This document shows positions 13,413 through 22,488 of a stretch of DNA of 64,000 bases, piece by piece. The first letter of the stretch is position 1. The number at the start of each line of letters is the position of its first letter. Made by a program: the position numbers and the translations under genes. This stretch comes from Candidatus Omnitrophota bacterium (GTDB lineage: Bacteria > Omnitrophota > Gorgyraeia > Zapsychrales > Zapsychraceae), in assembly GCA_020632495.1 (NCBI GenBank), contig JACKFL010000005.1, forward strand, positions 1-64,000. The letters are read 5' to 3'. The notes beneath the pieces were generated by a model. That model had not been told where the DNA came from. It was given only the letters and a program-made list of their open reading frames with translations, and made no database searches.

Positions 13413-16091
13413 ATGAACCAAGACAGTGTCAATCAATCTACCTCCGAACTGGATGATATTGAGGTCCAGGAGTGGCTCAGCTCGCTCGACTATGTCCTGA
13501 CCCACGGCTCCGTGGAACAGGCCCAGAAGATTTTGCAGCAACTGCAGTTGCGCGCCCAGAGCGCGGGCGTCACCCTGCCTTTTACGGTCAACACCCCCTA
13601 TGTGAACACAATCCATCACACGGCCCAACCGTCCATGCCCGGCAGCCGGGAGATCGAACGGCGCATCAAGAGTATCGTGCGCTGGAACGCGATGGCGATG
13701 GTCGTGCGCGGCAACCGTGCCGAAGCGGGCATCGGGGGGCATATTTCCACATTTGCGTCTTCCGCCACCCTCTCGGAAGTGGGATTCAATCACTTCTGGC
13801 GCGCGCGGACCGATGAGTTTTGTGGGGACTTCGTCTATTTTCAAGGTCACGCGTCACCCGGCCCCTACGCCCGGGCCTACCTGGAAGGCCGGTTGACCGA
13901 GGAAAACCTCACCAATTTCCGCCGCGAATTGCAGCCGGCGCAGGGTCTCTCCAGTTATCCGCACCCCTGGCTGATGCCGAACTTCTGGCAATTTCCGACC
14001 GTCTCGATGGGCCTCGGTCCGATTTGCGGGATTTACCAGGCGCGCTTCATGCGTTACCTCGAAGACCGCGGTCTTAAGCCGAAGGACGATGCCAAGGTCT
14101 GGTGCATGATGGGTGACGGGGAATGCGACGAGCCTGAATCGCTGGGCGCGATCACCGTGGCGTCACGCGAAAAGCTCGATAATCTGGTTTTTGTCATCAA
14201 CTGTAACCTGCAGCGCCTGGACGGTCCTGTCCGCGGAAACGCCAAGATCATCCAGGAATTGGAAGCCCTCTTCCGCGGCGCGCAATGGAATGTCGTCAAG
14301 GTCATCTGGGGCAGCGACTGGGACCCCATTCTCGAAGACGACAAAGACGGCCTGCTGGCCCAGCGCATGCACGAATGCGTGGACGGACAGTATCAAAAAT
14401 ATTCGGTCGAATCCGGAGACTTCATCCGCAAGGACTTTTTCGGCAAGCATCCGAGCCTGGAAAAGATGGTCGCCCACTTGAGCGACGAACAGCTCGAGCA
14501 TCTCAAACGCGGCGGACATGATCCGGTCAAGGTCTACGCCGCCTACAAGGCCGCCAGCGACTTCAAAGGCGCGCCGACCGTTATTCTCGCCAAGACCATC
14601 AAGGGTTACGGTCTGGGCGAATCCGGCGAGGGGAAAAACATCACCCACCAGCAGAAAAAGCTTAACGAAGACGAACTCAAGCAGTTCCGCACGCGTTTCA
14701 ATATCCCGATCTCCGATGAAGACGTCGCCGCGGCGCCGTTCTACAAGCCGGATGAAGATTCGGAAGAAATGAAATACATGCACGAACGCCGCAAAGCCCT
14801 GGGCGGCTACCTGCCGGCGCGCCGTGAAACCAGCGAACCGCTCGCTCCGCCGCCGGAGTCGTTGTTCGAGGAATTTTACAAAGGGACCGACGGCCGTGAA
14901 GTCTCCACAACTATGGCCTATGTGCGGATCCTGACCAAGATGCTCAAGGATCCACAGATCGGCAAATTGATCGTGCCGATCATCCCCGACGAAGCGCGGA
15001 CCTTCGGTATGGAAGCCCTCTTCCGCCAATGCGGGATTTACTCGCACGTCGGTCAGCTCTACGAACCCGTGGACGCCGACAGCCTCCTCTACTACAAGGA
15101 AGCCAAAGACGGCCAGATCCTCGAAGAAGGCATCAACGAGGCCGGATCGATGTCGTCATTTGTCGCGGCCGGTACGGCGTATTCCAATTACGGGATCAAC
15201 ACCATTCCGTTCTATATCTACTACTCCATGTTCGGACCGCAACGCGTGGGTGACCTGATCTGGTTGGCGGGAGATTCCCGGTGCCGCGGTTTTCTGATCG
15301 GCGGGACCGCCGGACGGACAACGCTCAACGGTGAAGGTCTGCAGCATCAAGACGGTCACAGCCACGTCCTGTTGTCGTCGGTCCCGAATTGCGTCACCTA
15401 TGACCCCTCTTTCGCCTTTGAAATCGCGATTATTATCCGCGAGGGGATCCACCGGATGTACGAAAAGCAGGAGAACATCTTCTACTACATCAGCGTGGGC
15501 AATGAAAACTATGTCATGCCGGCGATGCCCGAAGGAAGCCGTGACGGGATCCTCCAAGGTATGTATAAATTCAGAGCGGCCCAGTCTGATGCCAAGGTCA
15601 AGGCGTGTTTGTTCGGCAGCGGATCGATCACGAACCAGGTCCTGTCGGCGCAGAAGATCCTCGAAGAAAAGTACGGGGTCGCCGCCGACGTTTACAGCGT
15701 CACCAGCTACAATGAGCTGCGCCGCGAGGCCCTGACGGTCGAACGCGAAAACATGCTCAACCCGCACCAGGAACCGAAAAGACCGTACGTCACCCGCTTG
15801 CTCGAAAATCAGGGTGACGTTTTTATTTTTGCTTCGGATTACATGAAGATCATGCCCGACGGGATCGGCAAGTGGGTCCCGGGCCCGTACGCCTCGCTGG
15901 GAACCGACGGTTTCGGCCGCAGCGAATCACGTCAGGCCCTGCGCGACTTCTTCGAAGTCGATGACCGTCACATCGTCTATACCACCCTCGGCCAGCTCTT
16001 CCGTCAAGGCAAGGTCAAGGCCGAGACCCTCGAACAGGCCGCCAAGGACCTGAAGATCAATCCGGATAAACTCAACCCCATGATCAGTTAG
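13413..16091 (+). CDS. aceE: Pyruvate dehydrogenase E1 component, homodimeric type
   Basis: The 892-aa protein matches AceE in length and motifs. The thiamine diphosphate site is in MMGDGECDEPESLGAITVA with the downstream NCNLQRLDGPVRGN; RGNRAEAGIGGHI and HASPGPYARAYLEGRL are typical substrate-channel segments, and the transketolase-like central and C-terminal domains follow (GLQHQDGHSHVL, SYNELRREAL). It decarboxylates pyruvate and transfers the acetyl group to lipoyl-E2. It begins with an AAGGAT site and leads a three-gene operon with aceF (18 nt) and lpd. AceE-type E1 rather than the alpha2-beta2 type is notable in this context. The acetyl-CoA produced can feed Pta-AckA encoded in this window. 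Confidence 0.98.
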   Translation: MNQDSVNQSTSELDDIEVQEWLSSLDYVLTHGSVEQAQKILQQLQLRAQSAGVTLPFTVNTPYVNTIHHTAQPSMPGSREIERRIKSIVRWNAMAMVVRGNRAEAGIGGHISTFASSATLSEVGFNHFWRARTDEFCGDFVYFQGHASPGPYARAYLEGRLTEENLTNFRRELQPAQGLSSYPHPWLMPNFWQFPTVSMGLGPICGIYQARFMRYLEDRGLKPKDDAKVWCMMGDGECDEPESLGAITVASREKLDNLVFVINCNLQRLDGPVRGNAKIIQELEALFRGAQWNVVKVIWGSDWDPILEDDKDGLLAQRMHECVDGQYQKYSVESGDFIRKDFFGKHPSLEKMVAHLSDEQLEHLKRGGHDPVKVYAAYKAASDFKGAPTVILAKTIKGYGLGESGEGKNITHQQKKLNEDELKQFRTRFNIPISDEDVAAAPFYKPDEDSEEMKYMHERRKALGGYLPARRETSEPLAPPPESLFEEFYKGTDGREVSTTMAYVRILTKMLKDPQIGKLIVPIIPDEARTFGMEALFRQCGIYSHVGQLYEPVDADSLLYYKEAKDGQILEEGINEAGSMSSFVAAGTAYSNYGINTIPFYIYYSMFGPQRVGDLIWLAGDSRCRGFLIGGTAGRTTLNGEGLQHQDGHSHVLLSSVPNCVTYDPSFAFEIAIIIREGIHRMYEKQENIFYYISVGNENYVMPAMPEGSRDGILQGMYKFRAAQSDAKVKACLFGSGSITNQVLSAQKILEEKYGVAADVYSVTSYNELRREALTVERENMLNPHQEPKRPYVTRLLENQGDVFIFASDYMKIMPDGIGKWVPGPYASLGTDGFGRSESRQALRDFFEVDDRHIVYTTLGQLFRQGKVKAETLEQAAKDLKINPDKLNPMIS

Positions 16092-16109
16092 GAAGTTCAG
16101 GTACGCATC

Positions 16110-17378
16110 ATGTTAGATTTCAAACTCCCCGAGGTGGGTGAAAATATCGAACGCGGAAACATCGTCTCCATTGCCGTTGCGGTGGGCGACACGGTTAAGA
16201 AAGATCAGGACCTGCTGGAGCTGGAAACCGACAAGGCCTCGGTCCCCGTCCCTTCACCCGTCGACGGCGTTATCAAGGAAATTCTGGTCGCCGAAGGACA
16301 GGATGTTGCGATCGGTTCCGTTGTGATGAAGATCGAGGAAGGCGCTTTCGGAAGCCCGGCGGCGAAAAAGGCCGAACCACAGGCCCCCGCGGCAACCAAG
16401 GCGGCCCCGGCGCCGAAACCCGCGCCGCAACCCGCAGCTGCCCCTAAACCGGCCGCCCAATCCGCTCCCGCCAAGGCCAAGGGACCGCAGAAGCATGTGC
16501 CGGCCGCGCCCTCAGTACGTCGTTTCGCGCGGGAAATCGGAATTGATATCGCGCAGGTCCCCGGCACTGGACGCGGCGGACGGATCTCCATGGACGATGT
16601 CAAAACCTACGCCAAGGCCCTCAACCAGGCGGCCGCCGGCGGCGGCGGAGGCTTCGCTCAGCGCCCGGTCCCGGATTTCTCTACCTGGGGTGAAGTCGAA
16701 CGGGTCAAGATGTCCAAGATCCGCCAGGTCACCGCGGATCACCTCTCTTTCTGCTGGCAAACCATTCCGCATGTCACGCAGTTCGGCAAGGCCGACATCA
16801 CCGAACTGGAAAAACTGCGCAAGAAATACTCGACCAAGGACCGCAAACTCACGGTCACGCCGTTTTTGCTGAAGGTCATGGCTTCGGCCCTCAAGACCTT
16901 CCCGCAGTTCAATGCCTCCGTCGATATGACGACCCACGAAATTGTTTACAAAAAGTTTATCAACATCGGTGTGGCCGTCGATACGGACAACGGGCTGTTG
17001 GTCCCGGTGATCCGTGACGTGGATAAAAAGACGATTCTACAGATCAACGATGAGGTCGTGGCTGTCGCGGCCAAGGCCCGCGACCGCAAGGTGATGCCGG
17101 ACGATCTTAGAGGCGGTTCGATGACGCTCACCAACCTTGGCGGCATCGGCGGCACGAGTTTCACGCCGATCGTCAATTGGCCCGAAGTGGCGATCCTGGG
17201 AGTCTCCCGCGGCGGATGGGAACCGGTCTACGAAAACAGCCAGCTGGTCCCGCGTTTCACGCTCCCTCTCTCCCTTTCATACGACCACCGTATCATCGAC
17301 GGCGCGGACGGCGCGCGCTTCCTGAAATGGGTCTGCGACGCGATCGAACAGCCGTTTATGATGGAACTATCAGAGTAA
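16110..17378 (+). CDS. aceF: Dihydrolipoamide acetyltransferase (PDH E2) with one lipoyl domain
   Basis: The 422-aa protein has a single lipoyl domain (about 1-78) with the lipoylated Lys in LETDKASVPVP, an Ala/Pro/Lys-rich swinging linker (about 85-130), a peripheral-subunit binding domain (about 130-170, APSVRRFAREIGIDIAQVPG) and the catalytic acyltransferase domain ending in SYDHRIIDGADGARFL, with the catalytic His in DHR. Many proteobacterial AceF proteins have two or three lipoyl domains; this one has one. It forms the core of the PDH complex and makes acetyl-CoA. Confidence 0.97.
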   Translation: MLDFKLPEVGENIERGNIVSIAVAVGDTVKKDQDLLELETDKASVPVPSPVDGVIKEILVAEGQDVAIGSVVMKIEEGAFGSPAAKKAEPQAPAATKAAPAPKPAPQPAAAPKPAAQSAPAKAKGPQKHVPAAPSVRRFAREIGIDIAQVPGTGRGGRISMDDVKTYAKALNQAAAGGGGGFAQRPVPDFSTWGEVERVKMSKIRQVTADHLSFCWQTIPHVTQFGKADITELEKLRKKYSTKDRKLTVTPFLLKVMASALKTFPQFNASVDMTTHEIVYKKFINIGVAVDTDNGLLVPVIRDVDKKTILQINDEVVAVAAKARDRKVMPDDLRGGSMTLTNLGGIGGTSFTPIVNWPEVAILGVSRGGWEPVYENSQLVPRFTLPLSLSYDHRIIDGADGARFLKWVCDAIEQPFMMELSE

Positions 17379-17483
17379 CCGTTCCGGGGCGGGACCAACG
17401 GTCCGGACGAAGACGGATACCGGTCGTCATTTCACGGCGGCGCCAAATCAACCATTAATTTTTTGAAGTGCTAGGATACGGCT

Positions 17484-19286
17484 ATGCAAGACATCATACT
17501 TCCCGAAGTGGGCGAAAATATCGAATCCGGAACCGTCGTCAGCGTGCTGGTCAAGGTCGGCGACAAGATTGCTAAAGGGGCCGAACTCATTGAACTGGAA
17601 ACGGACAAGGCCTCTCTGCCCGTGCCCGCCCCGGTCGGCGGTGTGATCAAGGAAATCCTGGTCGGTCCCGGCGAAGATGTGAAGATCGGCGCGGTCATCA
17701 TGCGCATCGAGGCCGGCGCGGAATCAGCGCCCGCCGAAAAACCGGCCCCGGCGGCACCCGCTCAGGCACCGGCAGCACAATCCGCCCCGGCACCGGCGGC
17801 TAAACCGGCAGTTGTGGCCCCGCAGCCCGCGGCGGCCGCGGACCACGCGGCCATTCCTTCCAAGGAAGAGGCCGGTAAAGACACGCAATTGGTGGTCATC
17901 GGCGGCGGTCCCGGCGGATACGCGGCCGCCTTTCTGGCCGCCGATCTGGGATTGGACGTCACCCTGGTGGATTTGGAAAAAAATCCCGGCGGGGTCTGTC
18001 TGTACCGGGGCTGCATCCCTTCGAAGGCCTTGCTGCACGCGGCCAAAGTGATCTCTGAGGCGCGCGAGGCCAGCGAATTCGGCGTGACCTTCAGCGAGCC
18101 CAAAGTCGATATCGATAAACTGCGCGGCTGGAAAGAAGACGTCGTCAACCGCCTGACCGGCGGGACCGGACAGCTGGCCAAGCAGCGCCAAATCACCATG
18201 ATCCAGGGCCGCGCCCGTTTCGTCGATTCCAACACGCTCGACATCGACCTGGTCGACGGCGGCAAACAGACGCTGACTTACGTCAAAGCGATCCTTGCCA
18301 CCGGTTCACGTCCCATCAAACTTCCCTTTGCGCCGGACTCCGAACGCGTCCTGGATTCAACCTCCGCGCTGGAAGTAGCCAATATCCCCAAGACCATGCT
18401 GCTTATCGGCGGCGGATACATCGGTCTGGAGCTCGGTCAGTTTTACGCGGAAATGGGCTGTAAAGTTTCCGTCGTCGAAATGCTCCCTCAAATCATGACC
18501 GGCTCGGACCCGGACCTTTCGAATATTCTGAAGAAACGGCTGACGACCATCATGGACAAGATTATGGTCTCCACCAAGGTGACCAAGATGGAAGAAACCT
18601 CCGGCGGGATCAAGGTAGCCATGGAGGATAAAGACGGGAAGGCGATCGTAGAAACTTATGAAAAGATTCTGGTGGCGATCGGCCGCAAGCCCAACTCCGA
18701 CGACATCGGACTGGAGAACACGCAGGTCGTGGTCAATGACCGCGGTTTCGTGGAAGTCAACAGCTCGCTGCAAACAGCCGACCCCTCAATCTACGCGATC
18801 GGCGACATCGCGGGCAATCCGATGCTCGCTCACAAGGCCTCGCACGAAGGCCGTGTGGCGGTCGAGCACATCGCCGGCCATAAAGCGGCATTTGAGCCGA
18901 ACGCGATCCCGGCCGTCGTCTTCACCGATCCCGAAATGGCCTGGGCCGGCCTCACCGAAGGCGAGGCCAAGGAACAGGGCATCAACTATGTCGCGGTCAA
19001 GTTTCCCTGGGGCGCTTCGGGACGGGCGATCACGCTGAACCGCGTGGACGGCATGACTAAAATGATAGTCGATGCCGACACCGAACGGGTGCTGGGTGTA
19101 GCCATTGTCGGCCCGAATGCCGGCGAGATGATCGCCGAGGGGGTTTTGGCGATCGAAATGGGCGCCACGGTCACGGATGTCAAGATGAGCATCCACGCCC
19201 ACCCGACGCTGACGGAAACGGTTATGGAGGCGGCGGAAAGTTTCTTCGGTCAAGCTACCCACATTTATCGTCCCAGGAAGAAATAA
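17484..19286 (+). CDS. lpdA: Dihydrolipoamide dehydrogenase (PDH E3) with an N-terminal lipoyl domain
   Basis: This 600-aa E3 carries an N-terminal lipoyl domain (about 1-78, Lys in LETDKASLPVP) and an Ala/Pro linker before the flavoprotein. The flavoprotein has the FAD motif VVIGGGPGGYAAAFLAADLG, the redox disulfide in GGVCLYRGCIPSK, the NAD motif LLIGGGYIGLELGQFYAEMG, and the active-site HAHPTLTE near the C-terminus. It reoxidises dihydrolipoamide using NAD+. The extra lipoyl domain raises the complex's lipoyl count, perhaps compensating for the single-domain E2. It lies 105 nt after aceF behind its own AGGA site, in a region with no clear terminator. Confidence 0.97.
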   Translation: MQDIILPEVGENIESGTVVSVLVKVGDKIAKGAELIELETDKASLPVPAPVGGVIKEILVGPGEDVKIGAVIMRIEAGAESAPAEKPAPAAPAQAPAAQSAPAPAAKPAVVAPQPAAAADHAAIPSKEEAGKDTQLVVIGGGPGGYAAAFLAADLGLDVTLVDLEKNPGGVCLYRGCIPSKALLHAAKVISEAREASEFGVTFSEPKVDIDKLRGWKEDVVNRLTGGTGQLAKQRQITMIQGRARFVDSNTLDIDLVDGGKQTLTYVKAILATGSRPIKLPFAPDSERVLDSTSALEVANIPKTMLLIGGGYIGLELGQFYAEMGCKVSVVEMLPQIMTGSDPDLSNILKKRLTTIMDKIMVSTKVTKMEETSGGIKVAMEDKDGKAIVETYEKILVAIGRKPNSDDIGLENTQVVVNDRGFVEVNSSLQTADPSIYAIGDIAGNPMLAHKASHEGRVAVEHIAGHKAAFEPNAIPAVVFTDPEMAWAGLTEGEAKEQGINYVAVKFPWGASGRAITLNRVDGMTKMIVDADTERVLGVAIVGPNAGEMIAEGVLAIEMGATVTDVKMSIHAHPTLTETVMEAAESFFGQATHIYRPRKK

Positions 19287-19333
19287 TAGTTCTCTTTGCC
19301 GGTTAAGAACAGCGCCCGGCAAACGTTGATCAT

Positions 19334-19370
19334 AAAAAAAGGGCGGCCCCGTTGCGGAGGACGCCCTTTT
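19334..19370. terminator. Bidirectional terminator between lpd and the histone-like gene
   Basis: AAAAGGGCG (19337-19345) pairs with CGCCCTTTT (19362-19370). A-run on one side and T-run on the other make it work in both directions, as expected between the convergent lpd and histone-like genes. Confidence 0.85.
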
Positions 19371-19394
19371 CATTTATCTAAACGCCGCTGTGAT

Positions 19395-19760
19395 TTATTT
19401 CCGGCGCTTGCCCTTCTTCCCTCTTTTATCCTTCTTCTTTTTATCCTTAGCCTTTTTGGGCTTTTTATCTTTCTTCTTGTCTTTCTTCGGCTTGGTGACC
19501 GCCTTCTTGGTAGTCTTTTTTACGGCGGATTTCTTGGCCGTCGTCTTCTTGACGGCTTTCTTCGCGGTACTTTTTGTCTTAGTGACTTTCTTTTTCACCG
19601 CCGGCCGCTTGGCCGTGGTTTTCTTAGCCGCGGTCTTGCGGGTTGTCTTCTTAACCGCCTTTTTAGCCGTCGTCTTTTTGGCGGCGGTCTTCCTGGCCGG
19701 CGCGCGCTTCACCGTCGTTTTACGGGCGGATGTTCCTGCGGTTTTGCGTTTCACTACCAC
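19395..19760 (-). CDS. Histone H1-like Lys/Ala/Thr-rich DNA-binding protein
   Basis: The 121-aa protein is almost entirely Lys, Ala, Thr and Arg, with repeated KKTTAKK and KAVKKTT units, then a C-terminal stretch of Lys-Asp-Lys repeats ending in KGKKGKRRK-like sequence. This resembles bacterial H1-like proteins (Hc1/Hc2, AlgP/AlgR3 tails), which coat and compact DNA as disordered polycations. Low complexity makes homology weak evidence, but composition, an intact frame and a dedicated terminator support a real gene. It is the first gene transcribed leftwards after mutT. Confidence 0.8.
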   Translation of the reverse strand: MVVKRKTAGTSARKTTVKRAPARKTAAKKTTAKKAVKKTTRKTAAKKTTAKRPAVKKKVTKTKSTAKKAVKKTTAKKSAVKKTTKKAVTKPKKDKKKDKKPKKAKDKKKKDKRGKKGKRRK

Positions 19761-19831
19761 GGGCTACCTCCTTGGATTGCGGGGAAGCACTGCGCTCCCC
19801 TTCACCGGCGGGACACACCTGTCTCCGCCGC

Positions 19832-20197
19832 TCACGGTTTGATTATCTTAACGATTTCCCGGTCTTCATGAATAAACCGGTACTGCGGCAATTCCAGCGG
19901 ATCAATCCGGCGCACTTCGGTGTGCACCGACAGGTCGAGATCACCGGCAACCCATACCGCGTGAAACGCGTGCAGGTCCATGTCCCGTCCGCGAAACCGG
20001 CCCTGAATGCGCGCCAGGTACTCCTCAATCCGTATGGAGATACTCAGTTCCTCCCGGATCTCGCGAATCAAACACTCCTGAGCACTCTCCCCCGGCTCGA
20101 TCTTGCCGCCGGGGAACTCCCAATATTCGTCTTTGCGGCGCTTGGCGATCAGAACTTGATCCTGATCCCAGATGACGCCGGCCGTGGCTGATTTCAT
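19832..20197 (-). CDS. mutT: Nudix hydrolase, MutT-like
   Basis: The 121-aa protein carries the Nudix box as GGKIEPGESAQECLIREIRE followed by EL, and the substrate-side motif YWEFPGGK typical of MutT. MutT removes 8-oxo-dGTP from the nucleotide pool and so prevents A:T to C:G mutations. The promoter TTGATA-N16-TATAAT lies directly upstream and leaves a leader of only about 7 nt without a Shine-Dalgarno. A role on another nucleotide cannot be excluded. Confidence 0.9.
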   Translation of the reverse strand: MKSATAGVIWDQDQVLIAKRRKDEYWEFPGGKIEPGESAQECLIREIREELSISIRIEEYLARIQGRFRGRDMDLHAFHAVWVAGDLDLSVHTEVRRIDPLELPQYRFIHEDREIVKIIKP

Positions 20198-20210
20198 TAA
20201 AATTTATTTT

Positions 20211-20238
20211 ATTATAGATCGCGGCGGGCCAATATCAA
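20211..20238 (-). promoter_or_regulatory. mutT promoter TTGATA-N16-TATAAT
   Basis: The -35 box is at 20233-20238 and the -10 box at 20211-20216. The predicted start site falls about 7 nt before the mutT ATG, giving a very short leader. Confidence 0.8.
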
Positions 20239-20285
20239 AATATTGAATTTTTGGCGAATGAGGCCGGGCAGACATAAAAGGCCAA

Positions 20286-21728
20286 CTATGCCGGTCCGGC
20301 GGATTCCGGCGTGACCGGAATCTGCTCTTCGCGGATGACCTTCAAATTCAGATTCTTTTGCCGTTTGATATGCCCGTAGAGGATGCGAAAGGCGTCCAGG
20401 TCGAACCAGTTATCACAGTCGAACAGCGGGGTCTTTTCTTCACCGCGAAAACGGAACGCCTCTCGAATGATCCAGTGGTCCACCACAATCACCTCTCCGC
20501 AGGTGCCTTCGACGTTCTGTTCGGTGATCATGACCGGACCGTCGAACGGCCAGCTCAGTCGCCGGTGTTTGGCCATCGCCTCGTGCAAACGGAGATTATA
20601 TTTCACGGCGGGCTCTTGTCCGATACAGGCCCCGTGGCATTGTTTGATCTGATGGTAAAAGCATCCGGTCCGGTTGCGGTTTTTATCAAGCCCGAGCAGG
20701 GTCTTGCAGAGTTGGTACTCTTTGGCTATCCCTTCCAGAAACCGCTGCGCATCGCGCTTGGTGCGGAAGACCGCCACCACCCCGGGCATGTCCTCCCGGC
20801 CGAGGACCTTGTAGTCGTCGAGTTGAACGGTGTGGTACTCGCCGGATGTATCCACCCGCAGCGCGGTCAGCCGCCAGTGCCGGCGGGAGCGGCGGTTATA
20901 CAGCGGCGCCTGGCTCTTGATGAAGTAGGATTCGAGCAGCAGCGCGGCCAGCTCCCCCTCGGTCAACACCGTGTCGATGCGGACCACATTCTGGGATATG
21001 TTCACTTCCTTGCTGGAATGCAGGTTTTCGGTAAAATGCGAAAGGATCCGGGAACGCAGGTTCTTGGCCTTACCGATGTACAACGGCATCTCTTCCTCGT
21101 TCATGAAGAAATAGACGCCCGGGGACTCGGGCACGCCCTCGATATCCGTGGTGAGTTTGGGGGGAATCGACGGCTTGCGTATGATATCCTTTATGGCCCG
21201 CGCCTGCCGTTCCTCCGGGACGGTGTCGCAGATCACCTTGAAGAATTCCCAGACCGCCCGGGCGTCGTCCAGGGCCCGGTGCCGATTGGCGATCTTGATG
21301 TCGTAGCGCTCCATGAGGGTCGAGAGATTATGCCGCTTGAACCGGGAAAACAACCGCCGCGATAAACGCACGCTGCACAGCACCTTGGCCGTGAACCTCA
21401 CGTCCAGCCGTTCAAATTCCTTCTTCACGAATCCGTAATCGAAACGCGCGTTATGCGCGACAAAGATCGACCCTTCCAGAAACCGGTATATTTCCTCGTG
21501 AACGTCCCGGAACACGGGTGCGTCGCGGACCATGTCGTTGGTAATGCCGGTCAACGTTGTGATCGGACCCGGAATCAGACATTCCGGATTGATCAGGGCC
21601 TGATATTCATCCACCTGACGGCCGTCGGCGACCTTGATCATGCCGATCTCGATGATGCGATGATTGTAGTAGCGTCCACCCGTGGTTTCGATATCGACGA
21701 TCACCATGGGCATTTCTTTGAGAATCAT
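20286..21728 (-). CDS. DEDDh exonuclease fused to a GIY-YIG nuclease (PolC-epsilon/UvrC-like)
   Basis: The 480-aa protein has an N-terminal DnaQ-like 3'-5' exonuclease (about 7-175) with VDIETTG, TGITNDMV, VAHNARFDYGF and HRALDDARAVWEF, the four acidic residues and His of the DEDDh class. A GIY-YIG domain follows (about 200-290) with SPGVYFFMNEEEMPLYIGKA, KNLRSRI and the Glu in LLLESYFIK, as in UvrC and Cho. The last 180 residues resemble the Cho/UvrC linker region with CFYHQIKQCHGACIG. Such fusions occur in several phyla and are thought to help in excision repair. It is the last gene of a leftward run with prsW and the antiporter. Confidence 0.9.
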   Translation of the reverse strand: MILKEMPMVIVDIETTGGRYYNHRIIEIGMIKVADGRQVDEYQALINPECLIPGPITTLTGITNDMVRDAPVFRDVHEEIYRFLEGSIFVAHNARFDYGFVKKEFERLDVRFTAKVLCSVRLSRRLFSRFKRHNLSTLMERYDIKIANRHRALDDARAVWEFFKVICDTVPEERQARAIKDIIRKPSIPPKLTTDIEGVPESPGVYFFMNEEEMPLYIGKAKNLRSRILSHFTENLHSSKEVNISQNVVRIDTVLTEGELAALLLESYFIKSQAPLYNRRSRRHWRLTALRVDTSGEYHTVQLDDYKVLGREDMPGVVAVFRTKRDAQRFLEGIAKEYQLCKTLLGLDKNRNRTGCFYHQIKQCHGACIGQEPAVKYNLRLHEAMAKHRRLSWPFDGPVMITEQNVEGTCGEVIVVDHWIIREAFRFRGEEKTPLFDCDNWFDLDAFRILYGHIKRQKNLNLKVIREEQIPVTPESAGPA

Positions 21729-21762
21729 ACGAAGTCCTTGCTGTCCGGGCAGCCCATAAGGG

Positions 21763-22485
21763 TCACAGGGAACCTTCCAGTTCCTGGTCGAGTTCCTGCG
21801 CCTGGTAAATCCGGCTTTTCAGACGGATATAAAGATAAATCACCATCGGGATGACGAAGGCCGCGAACATCGCCCCGAACAGCGGTGAGATCAGAATCAA
21901 AAAGTTGTACAGGCCGTGGATCATGATCGCCTGCCACAGGCCGACGTTCAACAACATCCGTTCCTGTCCCTTGGTGCGGGCGAATCGCGCCAGTCCGATA
22001 TAATACCCCATCGTCCCCGAAGCCACGGCGTGCAGCGGCACCGACGTGACTCCGCGCGCGATCGCTGTTTCCCAATTATTGCCGAAGACATACAGAATAT
22101 TCTCAATGCAGGCGAAACCCAGGGATGCCGCAATGGTAAAGGCGATGCCGTCGATGATCTTGTGGATCCGGCCCGGGTAGAACGCCATAAATTTAACGAT
22201 CTGCTGCTTGATATACTCTTCCACCAGCCCGGCGACGATAAAGGCTTCAAAGAAGTAGTAGATAAACTGCGACCACTGGTAATACACATTGATCTTGCTG
22301 ATCATGATTTCCATCGCCACCACCGGAAAGATGGAGAAGATACCGGCGAAGAAAATCTTCATGACGGTAGCCGAAGAACCCTTCCGGGAATCGGCGAGCC
22401 GCAGGAAATACCACAACAAAAAGACGGCCGGAATGACCGCCAACAGGAAAGAAATCAGGATCGGAAGCAAATTCTGAAGAGTCAT
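21763..22485 (-). CDS. PrsW-type intramembrane metalloprotease
   Basis: The 240-aa membrane protein has about seven hydrophobic helices and the three PrsW signatures: GLVEEYIKQ (EExxK), FACIENILY and RGVTSVPLHAVASGTMGYY with the metal-binding His. PrsW of Bacillus cleaves the anti-sigma factor RsiW in the membrane. Whether this one acts on the zinc-finger anti-sigma factor at 38986-39528 is open; the loci are 16 kb apart. Its start is 4 nt after the antiporter stop codon, so the two are cotranscribed. Confidence 0.9.
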   Translation of the reverse strand: MTLQNLLPILISFLLAVIPAVFLLWYFLRLADSRKGSSATVMKIFFAGIFSIFPVVAMEIMISKINVYYQWSQFIYYFFEAFIVAGLVEEYIKQQIVKFMAFYPGRIHKIIDGIAFTIAASLGFACIENILYVFGNNWETAIARGVTSVPLHAVASGTMGYYIGLARFARTKGQERMLLNVGLWQAIMIHGLYNFLILISPLFGAMFAAFVIPMVIYLYIRLKSRIYQAQELDQELEGSL

Positions 22486-22488
22486 AGG

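Noticed and set aside
14163..15047. Open frame antisense to aceE
   Set aside because: aceE is unequivocal on the plus strand; no start signal or protein-like composition supports the antisense frame.
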